Counted from the first letter of the stretch, positions 26,393 to 35,704 are shown. The stretch is DNA of 64,000 bases from GCA-2684655 sp045105235 (GCA_045105235.1 JBGCDH010000032.1:195988-259987), one strand, 5' to 3'. Numbers and translations: made by a program. Notes: generated from the letters alone by a model not told the origin.

Positions 26393-27646
26393 ATGCGCTC
26401 CCGAGCTGCCGATAGTTCCCATGTGATCGGACGTTCCCGGTGTCTGGTTTGGGCTGCTGCGCTTTGCTTTCTGCCGCTGGCTGCGGTGGGGCAGCAACGG
26501 CCTGCGCCTGCTTCTGCGTCGCCTTCTGGGTCGCCTTCCTCGGCGCCGGCGCCGGCGGCTGCGGCTAGCGACGGCCCGGCGCGCGATGCGCCGCTGCGGC
26601 CGTTGCCCCAGCGTTTGCCCGAGGTGGTTTTGGCGGACTCGGTGGATCCCGTTCGGGTCCGCGAGTTTGGGCTCGGCGACGGCGGGGTGCGCTCGGTCAT
26701 CGGTCGGCGGGGCGCAATGCTGCAGTTCGACCGCAAGGATGGCTGCATCACGCCGGGCGGCGTCCGGGTCATCTGTCGGCCGGTCGGCGTAGTGCTGATC
26801 TTCCCGTCGGGCCGCGAGCTGTTGCTCGGCCCGGACGGCACCCTTCACCTTCGTTCGGGCGAGCGCGCCGGGCCGTTTCCCTCGGGGCTCGAGTTTCGAC
26901 TCGCCGACGAGAGTCGGGTGCGCGTGCTGCTGGCTCAGAGCCGTAAGTCGCGCGTTCGCGATGTCTGGGTCGTGCACGGCGATCGTTGCCTGCAGCCATG
27001 GCGGCGCGGCAAAGCCGTCAAGCGCGATGGATCTCGCCGCGAGCGACCGTGGGCCGGGCGATCTGTGGCCTGCCTTGGCGATGGCGGCGACATCTATCGT
27101 GCGGTCGCGCTCGGGCCGCTGATCGCGCTCGAAAGGCTGCTGGTGGCCGAGGAGCGCGAAGGCGATACGCCGAGGGAACGTCTCGTTCTGCTGTCCAAGC
27201 CGCTACGGCATTCGCTGCAAACGATGCAGCGCGGCCACCGCGAAGCGAACGCAGCCGTGCGGCGCGCCGTGACGGCGGTCGCAGCCGTTGCCGATCGTGG
27301 TGCCACGATCTTTCCGGCCGGAGCGAAGCTGGCTCGTGCGGAGAAAGAGGCGGCTCGCTGGCTGCTGCGCGGTGGCTTTGAAGTCGCGCTGACGTTCGAA
27401 GGGCCGCTGGCGCCGAGGCTGCAGCTGTTCGCCGGTGAGCGGCCGGTGCCGATGGTCGAGTGGACGCTGGGGGCCGCCTGCGCTGCCTATCTCAGCAATC
27501 CACGGGATGACCAGCCGAGCAAGCGCTGGCACGGCAATGGCACGCGGCTGCAGCGCGTGGCAACGGACCTGCAGGTCCGCGAGCACCTGAAAGAGCTGCC
27601 CTACGTGCTCAATTTGCTGCGCCGCTTTGAGCGTCGCGGCAAGTAG
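26393..27646 (+). CDS. Secreted protein, unknown
   Basis: 417 aa. Signal peptide (LVWAAALCFLPLAAVG, cleavage before QQ) followed by an Ala/Pro/Ser-rich linker (about 35-65). The body is basic and beta-rich with a repeating pattern, including VLIFPSGRELLLGPDGTLHL and RSVACLGDGGDIYRAV. The C-terminal part is helical and arginine-rich. Not recognised. Start is ATG 26393; an upstream 26360 start is possible. Convergent with the arylsulfotransferase-like gene, 12 bases away. Confidence 0.7.
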   Translation: MRSRAADSSHVIGRSRCLVWAAALCFLPLAAVGQQRPAPASASPSGSPSSAPAPAAAASDGPARDAPLRPLPQRLPEVVLADSVDPVRVREFGLGDGGVRSVIGRRGAMLQFDRKDGCITPGGVRVICRPVGVVLIFPSGRELLLGPDGTLHLRSGERAGPFPSGLEFRLADESRVRVLLAQSRKSRVRDVWVVHGDRCLQPWRRGKAVKRDGSRRERPWAGRSVACLGDGGDIYRAVALGPLIALERLLVAEEREGDTPRERLVLLSKPLRHSLQTMQRGHREANAAVRRAVTAVAAVADRGATIFPAGAKLARAEKEAARWLLRGGFEVALTFEGPLAPRLQLFAGERPVPMVEWTLGAACAAYLSNPRDDQPSKRWHGNGTRLQRVATDLQVREHLKELPYVLNLLRRFERRGK

Positions 27647-27658
27647 GTGCGCAGTCGG

Positions 27659-29290
27659 CTACGGCACGATTTTGACGGTCACAACGTTGCTGACCTCGTT
27701 GGCGATGCCGGTGCCGTCGAGCAGAACGTGGGCAAAGTCCAGCTCGGCGCCGACCAGCGCTGGAATCAGCAGACCGGGCGGGATCAGAATGGACGGTTTC
27801 GCTTTGCCCTGTGCGTCGATTTGGCCAAACGTGTCGACGAAGACGCCGATATTCGCGAACTGCAGCATGCCGAGCAGCAGGCCGTCGGTATTGAGCGGCA
27901 GCACGACGCCTCCGGGCAGCAGCGTGCCCGGGGACTGCCCCGAAAGCGTTCCTAGCAGGTAGTAAAACTCGTTGGTGTGCTCGGTGTCGACGATCGTCGT
28001 CAGGTCGATGATGCCGCCGTTTGCGACGGAGATCTCGGTGGTGCTTGCCCACAGCCGACGCTGCACGGACTGCGCCTGAAACAGGATCGACTGAGCCGGG
28101 TGCGTGTAGCTCCAAACCGTCGTGCCCGCGGGGTCGATCTCGAAGATCCGCGACTGGGAGCCGCTGCAGATCAGCGTGTTTCCGTTTGGCAGTCGTTCGG
28201 CGCTGGACACGAAGCCAGAGAAGAAGCCGGGTTCGGTGAACGTCCAAACGGGCGCCAGCGGGCCAAACGCGTTGCTGATTGGCTCGATAAACGGCATGCC
28301 CTGCGGGTCGCGCGGCAGGTCGATTTCAAGGACCGCCGATTGGTTGGCAAAGGCGTTGTTGTTGAAGATCGTCATCTGCCCCTGGCCGGGTGTGCCGGCT
28401 GACAAGAAGCGCGGGTCGTGCTGACGAAAGAGCTGTCGGTCGGCGTTGGTGCCGCGGTCGTAGACCTGTGGATTGCCCCAGCGCCACAGCAGGTCGCCGC
28501 CTTTGCCGCGTGCGCCGCCGGTGTGCCCAGCGGCTTCGGCCGTCGTCGTCGAGTGATCGATCAACCAGACTTCGCTTTGTTCGCGTGAGCTGATGACGAT
28601 CCAGTCCTCGACCGGGTCGTAGTCGATGCCGTTGCAGTGGTTCCAGTCACCAAACGCGAGCGCGATCGGCGGAAAGTTGATGTCGACGAGTTCTGGGTGA
28701 TCGGCGACCACGCCGTAGTTGCTCTTGGTAGAGTCAAAGTCCTGCACCAGGTGGTCGGTGATGTGCCACTCCCACACGACTTGCCCGGTGGTCGGTCCGG
28801 TCTGCTGAATCTCGAGGATCGACTCCGGCAGCCATTCTGCGGCCGGCAGCAGGCTTGGGTCGCGGCCTTGGTCGATGCCGTCACTGGCGGGCAGATAGTC
28901 GGCCGCCATCACGAGCACGTTGCCGTTTGGCAGGCCGTGGATGTCGTGGTGCATGAGCCGGCTCGGTGAGCTGACCAAAAGGTCCCAGGTCACGTTGCCG
29001 TCGATGTCGAGCTTTTGCAGGCGCCCGGTGGTGCCGGGGAAGCCGTTGTTCGGCTCAATCATGCCGCGCAGCAGCGAGCCATCCTCGAGGATATAGCTGA
29101 TGATGCTGTTGGCGCCGGGCCACGTGTGCACCACAACTCCCTGGCCATCGAGGAGCTGCGTCGGGTTTGCCCCGATCGGGGAAACCAAGCGCAGCCCCGG
29201 TCGCTGTTGGGCTGCGAGCGAAGCACTGCCGGCAGCGCCGATTGCAGCGAGGGCCGCGGCGGCGGCGGCGGCATGCATAGCCTTCTTCAT
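27659..29290 (-). CDS. Exported arylsulfotransferase-like (ASST-type) beta-propeller protein
   Basis: 543 aa. Sec signal peptide rich in Ala (cleavage near SLAAQ). The mature chain has the propeller repeats of arylsulfotransferases: MHHDIHGLPNGNVLVMAADY (about 115), VVWEWHITDHLVQDFD, DWNHCNGIDYDPVEDWIVIS, and AERLPNGNTLICSGSQSRIF. Repeated LPNGN turns with W-x-W or W-x-Y strands are typical. Families of this type transfer sulfate between phenols in the periplasm, but many members lack proven activity and I did not verify the catalytic His. The last 150 residues are a separate beta domain (PGGVVLPLNTDGLLLGMLQF) seen in other exported proteins. Function inferred at family level only. Confidence 0.8.
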   Translation of the reverse strand: MKKAMHAAAAAAALAAIGAAGSASLAAQQRPGLRLVSPIGANPTQLLDGQGVVVHTWPGANSIISYILEDGSLLRGMIEPNNGFPGTTGRLQKLDIDGNVTWDLLVSSPSRLMHHDIHGLPNGNVLVMAADYLPASDGIDQGRDPSLLPAAEWLPESILEIQQTGPTTGQVVWEWHITDHLVQDFDSTKSNYGVVADHPELVDINFPPIALAFGDWNHCNGIDYDPVEDWIVISSREQSEVWLIDHSTTTAEAAGHTGGARGKGGDLLWRWGNPQVYDRGTNADRQLFRQHDPRFLSAGTPGQGQMTIFNNNAFANQSAVLEIDLPRDPQGMPFIEPISNAFGPLAPVWTFTEPGFFSGFVSSAERLPNGNTLICSGSQSRIFEIDPAGTTVWSYTHPAQSILFQAQSVQRRLWASTTEISVANGGIIDLTTIVDTEHTNEFYYLLGTLSGQSPGTLLPGGVVLPLNTDGLLLGMLQFANIGVFVDTFGQIDAQGKAKPSILIPPGLLIPALVGAELDFAHVLLDGTGIANEVSNVVTVKIVP

Positions 29291-29428
29291 GCCCGAACTA
29301 GAGGCCCAGGCGAGACCGGTAACAATGGGTACTTAAGTCGGGCGTTGGTCCGGCCCGTGCCGGTCCAATCTGGCCTGGTTTGCCTGGCTAGTCCATGCCA
29401 GGTCCTGCCCAGCCGAGCCCGCGCGCCG

Positions 29429-30400
29429 CTAGCGCTTCTTGCGGGCGACCGCATCTTGGGCCGCTGGGGCTCGATGCTCGCGCAAAGCCGCTGCAACGGG
29501 GGCGCTGCGCTTATCCATGCTCATCAACGCGTCGAGTGCCGACTTGGTGTTGGTCGCGCCCATGGCCATCAGCAGCATGTTGCGGTCTGGCTCACTCGCC
29601 GCCATGCGCAGCCGTGCAGCGAGTTTGGCGGTTGCGGCCTCGCCGTGCAGCAGCTTGCCGATGCGGCCTACGCAGCGGGCGTAGCGCGGATCCGTCACCG
29701 GGCCGAGCGAAACCATGAGCGCATCGAGCAGGCCTTCGAGGCGTTGTTCCGCGCACAGCTCGGCGAGCGCGATTTTGTAGATGATGTCGTCGGCTTCGCC
29801 AGCCGCGCGGGTCATCAGATGCGACCATTGCAGGCTGTCGATGCGGCTGCGTAGGTCCTTGCGCTCGGCCAGGAAGCGGGTGACTTCGCAGCGCACGCTG
29901 GTTTCGTTGCTCGTTGCCAGTGCGATCAGCTTTGGCACCGTGATCGCGGCGGAGATGCCGCGTTCGCTTTCCGCAAGAATCGTGGCAAAGCGGACCGCTG
30001 CATCGCGGGCGATGTCCTTCTGCACGAGCGGGTGGCTGCCCGACCAGCCAACCATTTTGAAGTAGGGGCCCTGTGCCTGGGGAAGGCCGAGGCGCGTCGC
30101 GACGGCGCTGGCGTCCTGCAGGCAAAACAGCCTGGACTGACGCGGAGTGGGGCGAACATGCAGGCTCAGCTTGGGCCAGTCGAGCACCGTCACGGCGCGT
30201 TCTTGGTCGAGGCCGCGCACGCTGTGCAGAACCTGCACGCGGTGCAGCGCGACGGTATCGCTATGAGGCTTCTTGCCGAGCTGGCGGCCAACGAAAACGG
30301 CGTCCGCTTGCACGAGTCCGCGGCGAAGATCCTGTGCCGAAGCGATCGCAGGAAGCGTGGCTGCGGCCAAGATGCAGGCTAGTTGGATGGAGGGGCGCAT
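29429..30400 (-). CDS. Exported HEAT-like protein
   Basis: 323 aa from ATG 30400, 2 bases after the stop of the metzincin-like lipoprotein, so co-transcribed with it. Signal peptide ends near AIASAQ. The first 130 residues contain one beta-rich domain (ADAVFVGRQLGKKPHSD). The remainder is a string of helical pairs (VTRFLAERKDLRSRIDSLQW, AALREHRAPAAQDAVARKKR) resembling HEAT/armadillo repeats. No catalytic motif. It may be a partner or regulator of the upstream protease-like protein; this is inference from adjacency. Confidence 0.7.
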   Translation of the reverse strand: MRPSIQLACILAAATLPAIASAQDLRRGLVQADAVFVGRQLGKKPHSDTVALHRVQVLHSVRGLDQERAVTVLDWPKLSLHVRPTPRQSRLFCLQDASAVATRLGLPQAQGPYFKMVGWSGSHPLVQKDIARDAAVRFATILAESERGISAAITVPKLIALATSNETSVRCEVTRFLAERKDLRSRIDSLQWSHLMTRAAGEADDIIYKIALAELCAEQRLEGLLDALMVSLGPVTDPRYARCVGRIGKLLHGEAATAKLAARLRMAASEPDRNMLLMAMGATNTKSALDALMSMDKRSAPVAAALREHRAPAAQDAVARKKR

Positions 30401-30402
30401 GA

Positions 30403-32205
30403 TCAGTTGCCGTTGTAGAAGACCTGCTCGCGCAGGTAGGCCATGTTGAGGGTGTTGAATGCGGATGCTGCGGCCGTTGCCGTCGTGTACGACAGCGCCG
30501 GGCTCATCACGTTGGTTGAGCCGCTCGGAAACAGCGAGGTATTGCGGATGTGCCCGTCGCTGCTGCCAGGGAAGTTGGTGGTGTCGTCGCCGTAGAGACC
30601 GACTGGCATCGCACCGTTTTCGACGAGTCCGACCGAGTGCCCGCATTCGTGGGCGGTGACGGTTGCCGTAAAGCGGGCGAGGTCGGCGAGCGCGACGTCG
30701 ATGGCGGTGGCGCGCGCGTCGCTCGTGATGCCGGTGAGGCGGCTGGCGTCGAGAGGATCGTCGCCGATCGGCGTGCCGCCCTGGGCTGCCGCAAACGCGT
30801 CGTAGGTGGTCCGGAACGAGGTCGCGGACGAGGACTGCATGCCCGCATCGACGATCGTGTGCAGGAACACGCCGAGCCGGCTGCCGCTGAAGTCGGCGAC
30901 GGTGTTGTCGTTCTGGGTCGTGTTCGAAGGGTCAAAGATGGCCAGCCCGAGCACGCCGGCTGAGGTTGAGGCACCGGCGATCGAAATCTGTGAGTAGCCG
31001 ATGTTGCCGTAGGCAACGCTCGAGCTCGAACCGAAGCTGCCGGTGGGCTGCGCCAGCGTGAACTGCACGTTGGCCCCGGTGTAGTAGTCGTCGAGGTTGC
31101 TCAGCAGGTTTGTTTTCAGCCGGTCGACGACGACTTCGTTGCTGTCTTGGCCGTTGCTGACGTTGGCGATCGGCGTGGCCGAGTTGAGGCCGAGGATGCG
31201 CAGCAGGTCTTCGAAGTCCGAGCGGCTGTTGCCGCCGCTGGTCACATCGACCCGCACACCGCTGCCGGCCGGAGACGTGCTGTAGGACTCGAGGTCGCGC
31301 GAGAAGTCGAGGAACCATACCTGGCTCGCGTTGGCGCTCGTCTCGAACGGCTGGAGTTCGTCGGTGAACGCCTTGACGACCAAGGAGAACGTGGCGGCGG
31401 CCGAGGGTAGGCCCGAGCTGTCGACTACGGTCGTCGTCAGGCTTACATCTCCCGGCAAGAAGACGGTGGTGTTCGGAAGCGTGTAGGAGGCGCTGGTGTC
31501 GTTCGCGGAGTTCTCGGTTAGGAACGGGCGCAGGTTGGTGCCGGCGGGCTGCGTGCCCGTCGACGTGCCGACGCTGACGTTGGCCGTGATCAGCGTCTGG
31601 CCGGTCGCGATGCCGCCGGCGTCCGAATACTCCAAGTCGATGGTCCAACCGCTGCGTGGGACCTGCAGGGTCCCGCCGGCGGCGCCGGTGCCGTTGAGGG
31701 CGTTGTCGATGCCGGCGACGGTCACGTTGGTGATCGTCGGTGCAACGCCGTCGCTGGCGCCAATCACAATCGGATCGCCGCCGCCGGTCGGCGCCGAGTT
31801 GGCGCCGCCGATGGCGTCGTTGTCGGCGGACAGCACGATGGTTGTCGTTCCCGGCACGAACGTGACGCCGCTGCCGAGCGTGATCTGAACCGAGTTGCTG
31901 GCCGCGACCGTGGGCGCCGCCGAAACGGCGCCGAGCGATGCGCCGCCGGAGAGCGTCACGTCTGCGTCCGAGAAGATCGCGCCGCTCGCCAGCACCACGT
32001 TGGTCGAAAACGCTAGCAGCAGGGTGTCGCCGGCCGCCGGGGTTGCGGTCGCGCCCGTAAACGAAGCGGTCACAATGACGGGCGTCGCCACGTTCGGGGT
32101 TTCGTCTCCGCTGCTGCTGCAGCCAGCCCACAGGGCAAGCGCAGCGACTGGCAAGAGCCTCTGGCAGAAGAACCTCTGAAATGAGGTGCAGTTGGTTCCG
32201 ATCAT
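30403..32205 (-). CDS. Metzincin-like zinc metalloprotease lipoprotein
   Basis: 600 aa. Lipobox at ALWAGC near residue 29; then Big/cadherin-like beta domains (VIVTASFTGATATPAAGDTL; TNVTVAGIDNALNG). The C-terminal 250 residues hold the protease domain with TAHECGHSVGLVENG (about 515-530), an HExxHxxG zinc motif, and a downstream SGSTNVMSPAL that fits a Met-turn. The third zinc ligand position of a classical metzincin (HExxHxxGxxH/D) is Glu here, so zinc binding by a different residue or reduced activity is possible. ATG 32205 is preferred. It is followed by the HEAT-like gene 2 bases downstream. Confidence 0.8.
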   Translation of the reverse strand: MIGTNCTSFQRFFCQRLLPVAALALWAGCSSSGDETPNVATPVIVTASFTGATATPAAGDTLLLAFSTNVVLASGAIFSDADVTLSGGASLGAVSAAPTVAASNSVQITLGSGVTFVPGTTTIVLSADNDAIGGANSAPTGGGDPIVIGASDGVAPTITNVTVAGIDNALNGTGAAGGTLQVPRSGWTIDLEYSDAGGIATGQTLITANVSVGTSTGTQPAGTNLRPFLTENSANDTSASYTLPNTTVFLPGDVSLTTTVVDSSGLPSAAATFSLVVKAFTDELQPFETSANASQVWFLDFSRDLESYSTSPAGSGVRVDVTSGGNSRSDFEDLLRILGLNSATPIANVSNGQDSNEVVVDRLKTNLLSNLDDYYTGANVQFTLAQPTGSFGSSSSVAYGNIGYSQISIAGASTSAGVLGLAIFDPSNTTQNDNTVADFSGSRLGVFLHTIVDAGMQSSSATSFRTTYDAFAAAQGGTPIGDDPLDASRLTGITSDARATAIDVALADLARFTATVTAHECGHSVGLVENGAMPVGLYGDDTTNFPGSSDGHIRNTSLFPSGSTNVMSPALSYTTATAAASAFNTLNMAYLREQVFYNGN

Positions 32206-32274
32206 CGCTTCATGGCGGGGTGGGGAATCTGGGCGGCGCATAGGTATTTGACTCCGGATGCAGCGGGTCCGCGC

Positions 32275-32775
32275 ATGGTTGGGCGCGACGGCCGCCTGCT
32301 GCAGCGCCCGATGGGAGAGCGTAGCGAGCGTGCCGTCATCGAGGCGCAGCGACGGCGTTCGTCGCGGCGGCAGTCGCCCTGGCCCAGGGTGCTCGGGTGG
32401 CTGTGCATCGGGGTTGCTTGCATGGCGGCGGCGTTGCCGATCCAGCCGGTGCCATCGCATGTTCGGCTATCGGCAGCTGCGCGACCAGAGCCTGAGTCCA
32501 TTCGGCGCGCAATCGTGCTGCCGGCGATCACCGTGGACGTGCCCGGGCGATCGGTAGTTCTTCCCAGCCAAGATCTTGGCTCGATCCGCCTGGTCGTGCT
32601 GGGCGGCGACTACCGCGAAATCGCTCGCTTCGTTGGCATGGCGTCCAGCCCGTTTCGCCTGCCTGACGCGCTGTGCTCTCAGCTCGAGCCCGGTTCGACC
32701 TACCACGCGTACGCGATATCGGGAGTTGCCCCGACCGAACGACGGAGCGCGATCGCCACCTTCGCTTGGCGGTAA
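32275..32775 (+). CDS. Unknown membrane-anchored small protein
   Basis: 166 aa from ATG 32275 (32212 and 32311 are alternative starts). A basic N-terminal region is followed by one hydrophobic segment (VLGWLCIGVACMAAALPI), then a beta-rich domain (PAITVDVPGRSVVLPSQDLG, LVVLGGDYREIARFVGMA) of about 85 residues. No ribosome site of note and no family recognised. It is divergent from the metzincin-like gene, so the start region is crowded. Moderate support from composition and the coherent C-terminal domain. Confidence 0.5.
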   Translation: MVGRDGRLLQRPMGERSERAVIEAQRRRSSRRQSPWPRVLGWLCIGVACMAAALPIQPVPSHVRLSAAARPEPESIRRAIVLPAITVDVPGRSVVLPSQDLGSIRLVVLGGDYREIARFVGMASSPFRLPDALCSQLEPGSTYHAYAISGVAPTERRSAIATFAWR

Positions 32776-32903
32776 GTGTAAACACTCGGTGGCATCGAAG
32801 TTGCCTGCCTTCTCGCGTTCCTAACTCAACTCTTACTAAGGGGATACCGAAAAGCAAGGCGCGGGGGACTCGCTCTCCGCATCAAGCAACTGGGACAAGC
32901 CGA

Positions 32904-33833
32904 ATGATGAAGCTAGCTGTCGGTGAGGTGATAGAGGGATACCGGATCACGCGCTTTTTGGGCCGTGGAGGGTTCTCGTCTGTCTATCTCGCCCAGAATG
33001 AACAAACGGGCGGCAAGGTCGCGCTGAAGGTCGGCAGTCTTGCCGGCGGAGGCCGCCAAGTTACTCGCCTTTTGGAGGTCACTTCGAAGCGCACGCCTGA
33101 GGGGATCAGCCCCGATGAACTGCCTGCAGAAGCGGTCTTCTTTGAGCCGCGCGGGGTTCGCATCGACTTGTTTGACCAGCACGAAGTGCAGGCCATGCTG
33201 CGGTCGGAAGCGGACCTGCTCGAAAACTGCAACCACGAAAACTTGGTGTCGCTGCAGGATCGGCTGATGGTCGACGGCGAGGCCATCCTCGTGCTCGACT
33301 ATGTGCGCGGCAAAACGCTGCGCGAGAAGATCCGCAGCCTCGAGGGCATCCACCTAAACTGGTTCCTCGCGATTGTGCGAGCGCTGGTTTCGCTCAAGGA
33401 AAGCGGCGCGCTTCCCTATCACGGCGACCTCAAGCCTGAAAACGTGGTGGTCAAACCAAGCGGCAAGGTTGTGCTGCTCGACCCGGCCTTGCGCCGGCCG
33501 GAGCAGCCGGTCGTCACCACGACGCCGCATTACAACCCGATGCTGATGACCGACAGCAAGGCAGATGTGATGTCGATCGGGATCATGATCTATGAGATCC
33601 TGACCGGAACGCTGCCATTTGATGAAGTGCCGTGGGAATACGCCGGCCGGCAGAGCGGTGGCGAAACGCAGCGCCTGTCGCTGAGCTACTTCTTTAGCTA
33701 TACGCCGCCGCACGTTCTCAACCCGAAGACGCCCGAAGAACTCGGTCGCATCGTCTACCGCTGCATCACGGTTCAGGACTACGGTCTCGACGAGCTCCAG
33801 TCGGATCTCGAGTCCTTTATCAGCAAGGCCTGA
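32904..33833 (+). CDS. Ser/Thr protein kinase-like protein with atypical motifs
   Basis: 309 aa, cytoplasmic, kinase domain only. Gly-rich loop LGRGGFSSVYLA (19-30), Lys42 in VALKVG, Glu in the alpha-C region (RSEADLLENC), then YHGDLKPENVVV (172-183) in place of HRDLKPEN, and LLDPALRR (191-198) in place of DFG. DSKADVMSIGIMIYEILTGTLPF gives the alpha-F region. The catalytic Asp and Lys are kept, but the loss of HRD-Arg and the DPA triplet suggest a divergent or unregulated activation loop, possibly a pseudokinase. An insertion of about 45 residues after the Lys block (GGRQVTRLLEVTSKRTPEGI) is unusual. Start ATG 32904, adjacent to another ATG (32907). Confidence 0.8.
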   Translation: MMKLAVGEVIEGYRITRFLGRGGFSSVYLAQNEQTGGKVALKVGSLAGGGRQVTRLLEVTSKRTPEGISPDELPAEAVFFEPRGVRIDLFDQHEVQAMLRSEADLLENCNHENLVSLQDRLMVDGEAILVLDYVRGKTLREKIRSLEGIHLNWFLAIVRALVSLKESGALPYHGDLKPENVVVKPSGKVVLLDPALRRPEQPVVTTTPHYNPMLMTDSKADVMSIGIMIYEILTGTLPFDEVPWEYAGRQSGGETQRLSLSYFFSYTPPHVLNPKTPEELGRIVYRCITVQDYGLDELQSDLESFISKA

Positions 33834-33850
33834 GGCCCTGCGATTTGTAT

Positions 33851-33872
33851 GCGGCGGCACGCCTGCCGCCGC
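33851..33872. terminator. Hairpin between convergent genes
   Basis: GCGGCGGC (33851-33858) pairs with GCCGCCGC (33865-33872), loop ACGCCT, in the 76-base gap between convergent stop codons. Candidate bidirectional terminator, without a T-tract. Confidence 0.5.
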
Positions 33873-33909
33873 CGCGCGCGAATGCGTCCGGCAACGGCGA
33901 TCGCTCCAG

Positions 33910-34881
33910 TTATTCGTCGCCGCTGTCGAAGTCGTTCTCAGCTGCCGCTTTGTTTGGCCAAGCGCCGAGCAGGCTGGAGCCGACGACTGCGACGATCAGT
34001 CCTGCGCCCAGGCCGATGAGCACGTTGGTTTGCTCAAGGTCGGCGAAGGGCACAAAGGCAGCGCCGAATGCCAGCGCTCCGACGAGCGCGGCGCTCGCGC
34101 GCGTCGTGCGCAGGGCAAACCACAGCGCCCCGGTCGCGAAAGCGGCTGCGGCACTTCGGTAGAGCAGGTCGATGCCGATCGCTTGATCTGTCGCCGCCGA
34201 CGCCGCGGCGGCGACTGCGGCGGCCACTCCGCCAAACACTGCCACACTGCGCAGCATCGTCGCTGCGAATGCGGCGCCCGCTTGCTGCCGTGCCTGGCGC
34301 TGTTCGATGGCGGCCAGGGTTGCGGCAGCGACACTTTCGCCTGGGTCGCTCACGGATGCGTGGGCAACCTTGCGGCTCAGAGCGGATGGCGCCTTGGCGC
34401 CGAACAGGTCGGGCTCGGCCCCGCTGCCGGCGTCACCCCAAGGGGAGGCTTGCCGGGGCGACTTTTTGGCCTTTTTGGAGTCGCCCTTCGCGAGATCCTC
34501 GTCCCACGGCGTGGTGCTCTTCTTGCGGGTGCTCTTGGCGGATCTCTTGGTCCCGGAGCCCTTCTGCGCTGGCGGCGATTCGGCGAATCGTGCTTCCGCT
34601 GCCGACAGCTTCTTGATGGTCTGTTTGCGGACCTTGCCCTTCTTGCCGCTCTTGCGTTTGGCCTTCTTGCCTCGCGGTAGGCCCATTGTCTCAAGGTCGC
34701 GCAGACGGCGTTCGCGGTAGTCGACCTGCTGCGGCTGAGACATCTGCTGTTGGAGAGCCGCTAGCTTGGGGTCGACAAACTCCTGCTCTTCGTCCCACGG
34801 CCCTTCTCGGCCCGCTTCGATCGAGCGGACGAGGTCGTCGCTGTCGTCGAGCTCGTCAAATATGTCGTCCTTCGAATCCAT
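33910..34881 (-). CDS. Lys-rich cytoplasmic-domain membrane protein, unknown
   Basis: 323 aa. Begins with an acidic stretch (MDSKDDIFDELDDSDD); the middle (70-185) is extremely Lys/Ser-rich with repeats such as GKKAKRKSGKKGKVRKQ and TKRSAKSTRKKS, probably disordered or nucleic-acid/membrane-binding. The C-terminal half has about three to four hydrophobic segments (AFAATMLRSVAVFGGVAAAV, AAAFATGALWFALRT, VLIGLGAGLIVAVVGSSLLG). Start ATG 34881 follows GGAGGTGTC, a strong Shine-Dalgarno, and is clearly correct. No family recognised. Two PWDE motifs (GPWDEEQ, TPWDEDL) plus SPWGD hint at a short linear motif repeated three times. Confidence 0.75.
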   Translation of the reverse strand: MDSKDDIFDELDDSDDLVRSIEAGREGPWDEEQEFVDPKLAALQQQMSQPQQVDYRERRLRDLETMGLPRGKKAKRKSGKKGKVRKQTIKKLSAAEARFAESPPAQKGSGTKRSAKSTRKKSTTPWDEDLAKGDSKKAKKSPRQASPWGDAGSGAEPDLFGAKAPSALSRKVAHASVSDPGESVAAATLAAIEQRQARQQAGAAFAATMLRSVAVFGGVAAAVAAAASAATDQAIGIDLLYRSAAAAFATGALWFALRTTRASAALVGALAFGAAFVPFADLEQTNVLIGLGAGLIVAVVGSSLLGAWPNKAAAENDFDSGDE

Positions 34882-35083
34882 GACACCTCCGCCATCGTCT
34901 CGAAGTGCGTCAGAGGTTGAGCGGGGACACCCCTTAAAAACGGGCCGAGCCGCCCGTCGCATCGGCGACGAGAGATTTCTGTTGTCGAGAAATCCCGCGT
35001 TCTCTGGGGAGCAGATGTCGCCATGAGCCGCTGCCTGCCGGGTTCTGGCGGCTAGAAAAACTCGTCTTCGGCGCTTCGGTTGG

Positions 35084-35704
35084 TCAAATGACGAACGGAA
35101 TATCCCCGATGTCGGGCGAGTAGTATTTGATCCGCATGGGGCTCACCTTGCCGCTCACCTGGTCAAATACGTTGATCTCGTCGAGGTCCCGACCGTAGAC
35201 GTGCAGCGAGATCGTTGGCTTGTTGCTGGTGTTGCCGATGCGATGGATTTCTTCGTAGGGCGGCAGCAGATAGGCAACGGCTCCCTTGGCGACATCGGTG
35301 CCGCGCGACTGCTCGAGTTCGCAGAAGTCCGCCCGGCTGCCGTCGTCGAGGCGGTCGTAGCAGATTTCCTCGAGCGTGTTGTCGACCATGCCCATGACGC
35401 CCCAGCAGGCATGATCGTGGATCGGGGTGATTTGGCCCGGCTGCCACACCAGTGACAGCACGATAAACCGGTTGTTGGGGTCCTTGTGCAGAAGGTGTCG
35501 GGTGTAGTTGTCCTGGCTGCCAATTCGGAAGCGCTCGTCGAGCCAGCGGTCGTCCCGGCAGAGCTCCTTGGTGGCTTTGGATACCTCGCGCACGATGACC
35601 CGGTTGCTCGGGCGGCGATCGAGGATTTGACCGATCTCCTGGACATAGTCGGTCAGGCCGTAGTCGGGCCTAGGTTTTGCGTCTGACGGTGTTGCGGTGG
35701 ACAT
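35084..35704 (-). CDS. Cysteine dioxygenase-family cupin protein
   Basis: 206 aa. Fe(II) thiol dioxygenase of the cysteine dioxygenase family, which oxidises L-cysteine (or a related thiol such as 3-mercaptopropionate) to the sulfinate. Iron ligands are visible: PIHDHACWGVMGMV (two His, about residues 95-97) and the third His in ISLHVYGRD (about 168). The Gly in HDHACWGV replaces the Cys that forms the Cys-Tyr crosslink in mammals, as in bacterial members. Start ATG 35704 (MSTATPSDAK). The frame is open upstream to 35761. Substrate choice cannot be decided from sequence. Confidence 0.88.
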   Translation of the reverse strand: MSTATPSDAKPRPDYGLTDYVQEIGQILDRRPSNRVIVREVSKATKELCRDDRWLDERFRIGSQDNYTRHLLHKDPNNRFIVLSLVWQPGQITPIHDHACWGVMGMVDNTLEEICYDRLDDGSRADFCELEQSRGTDVAKGAVAYLLPPYEEIHRIGNTSNKPTISLHVYGRDLDEINVFDQVSGKVSPMRIKYYSPDIGDIPFVI

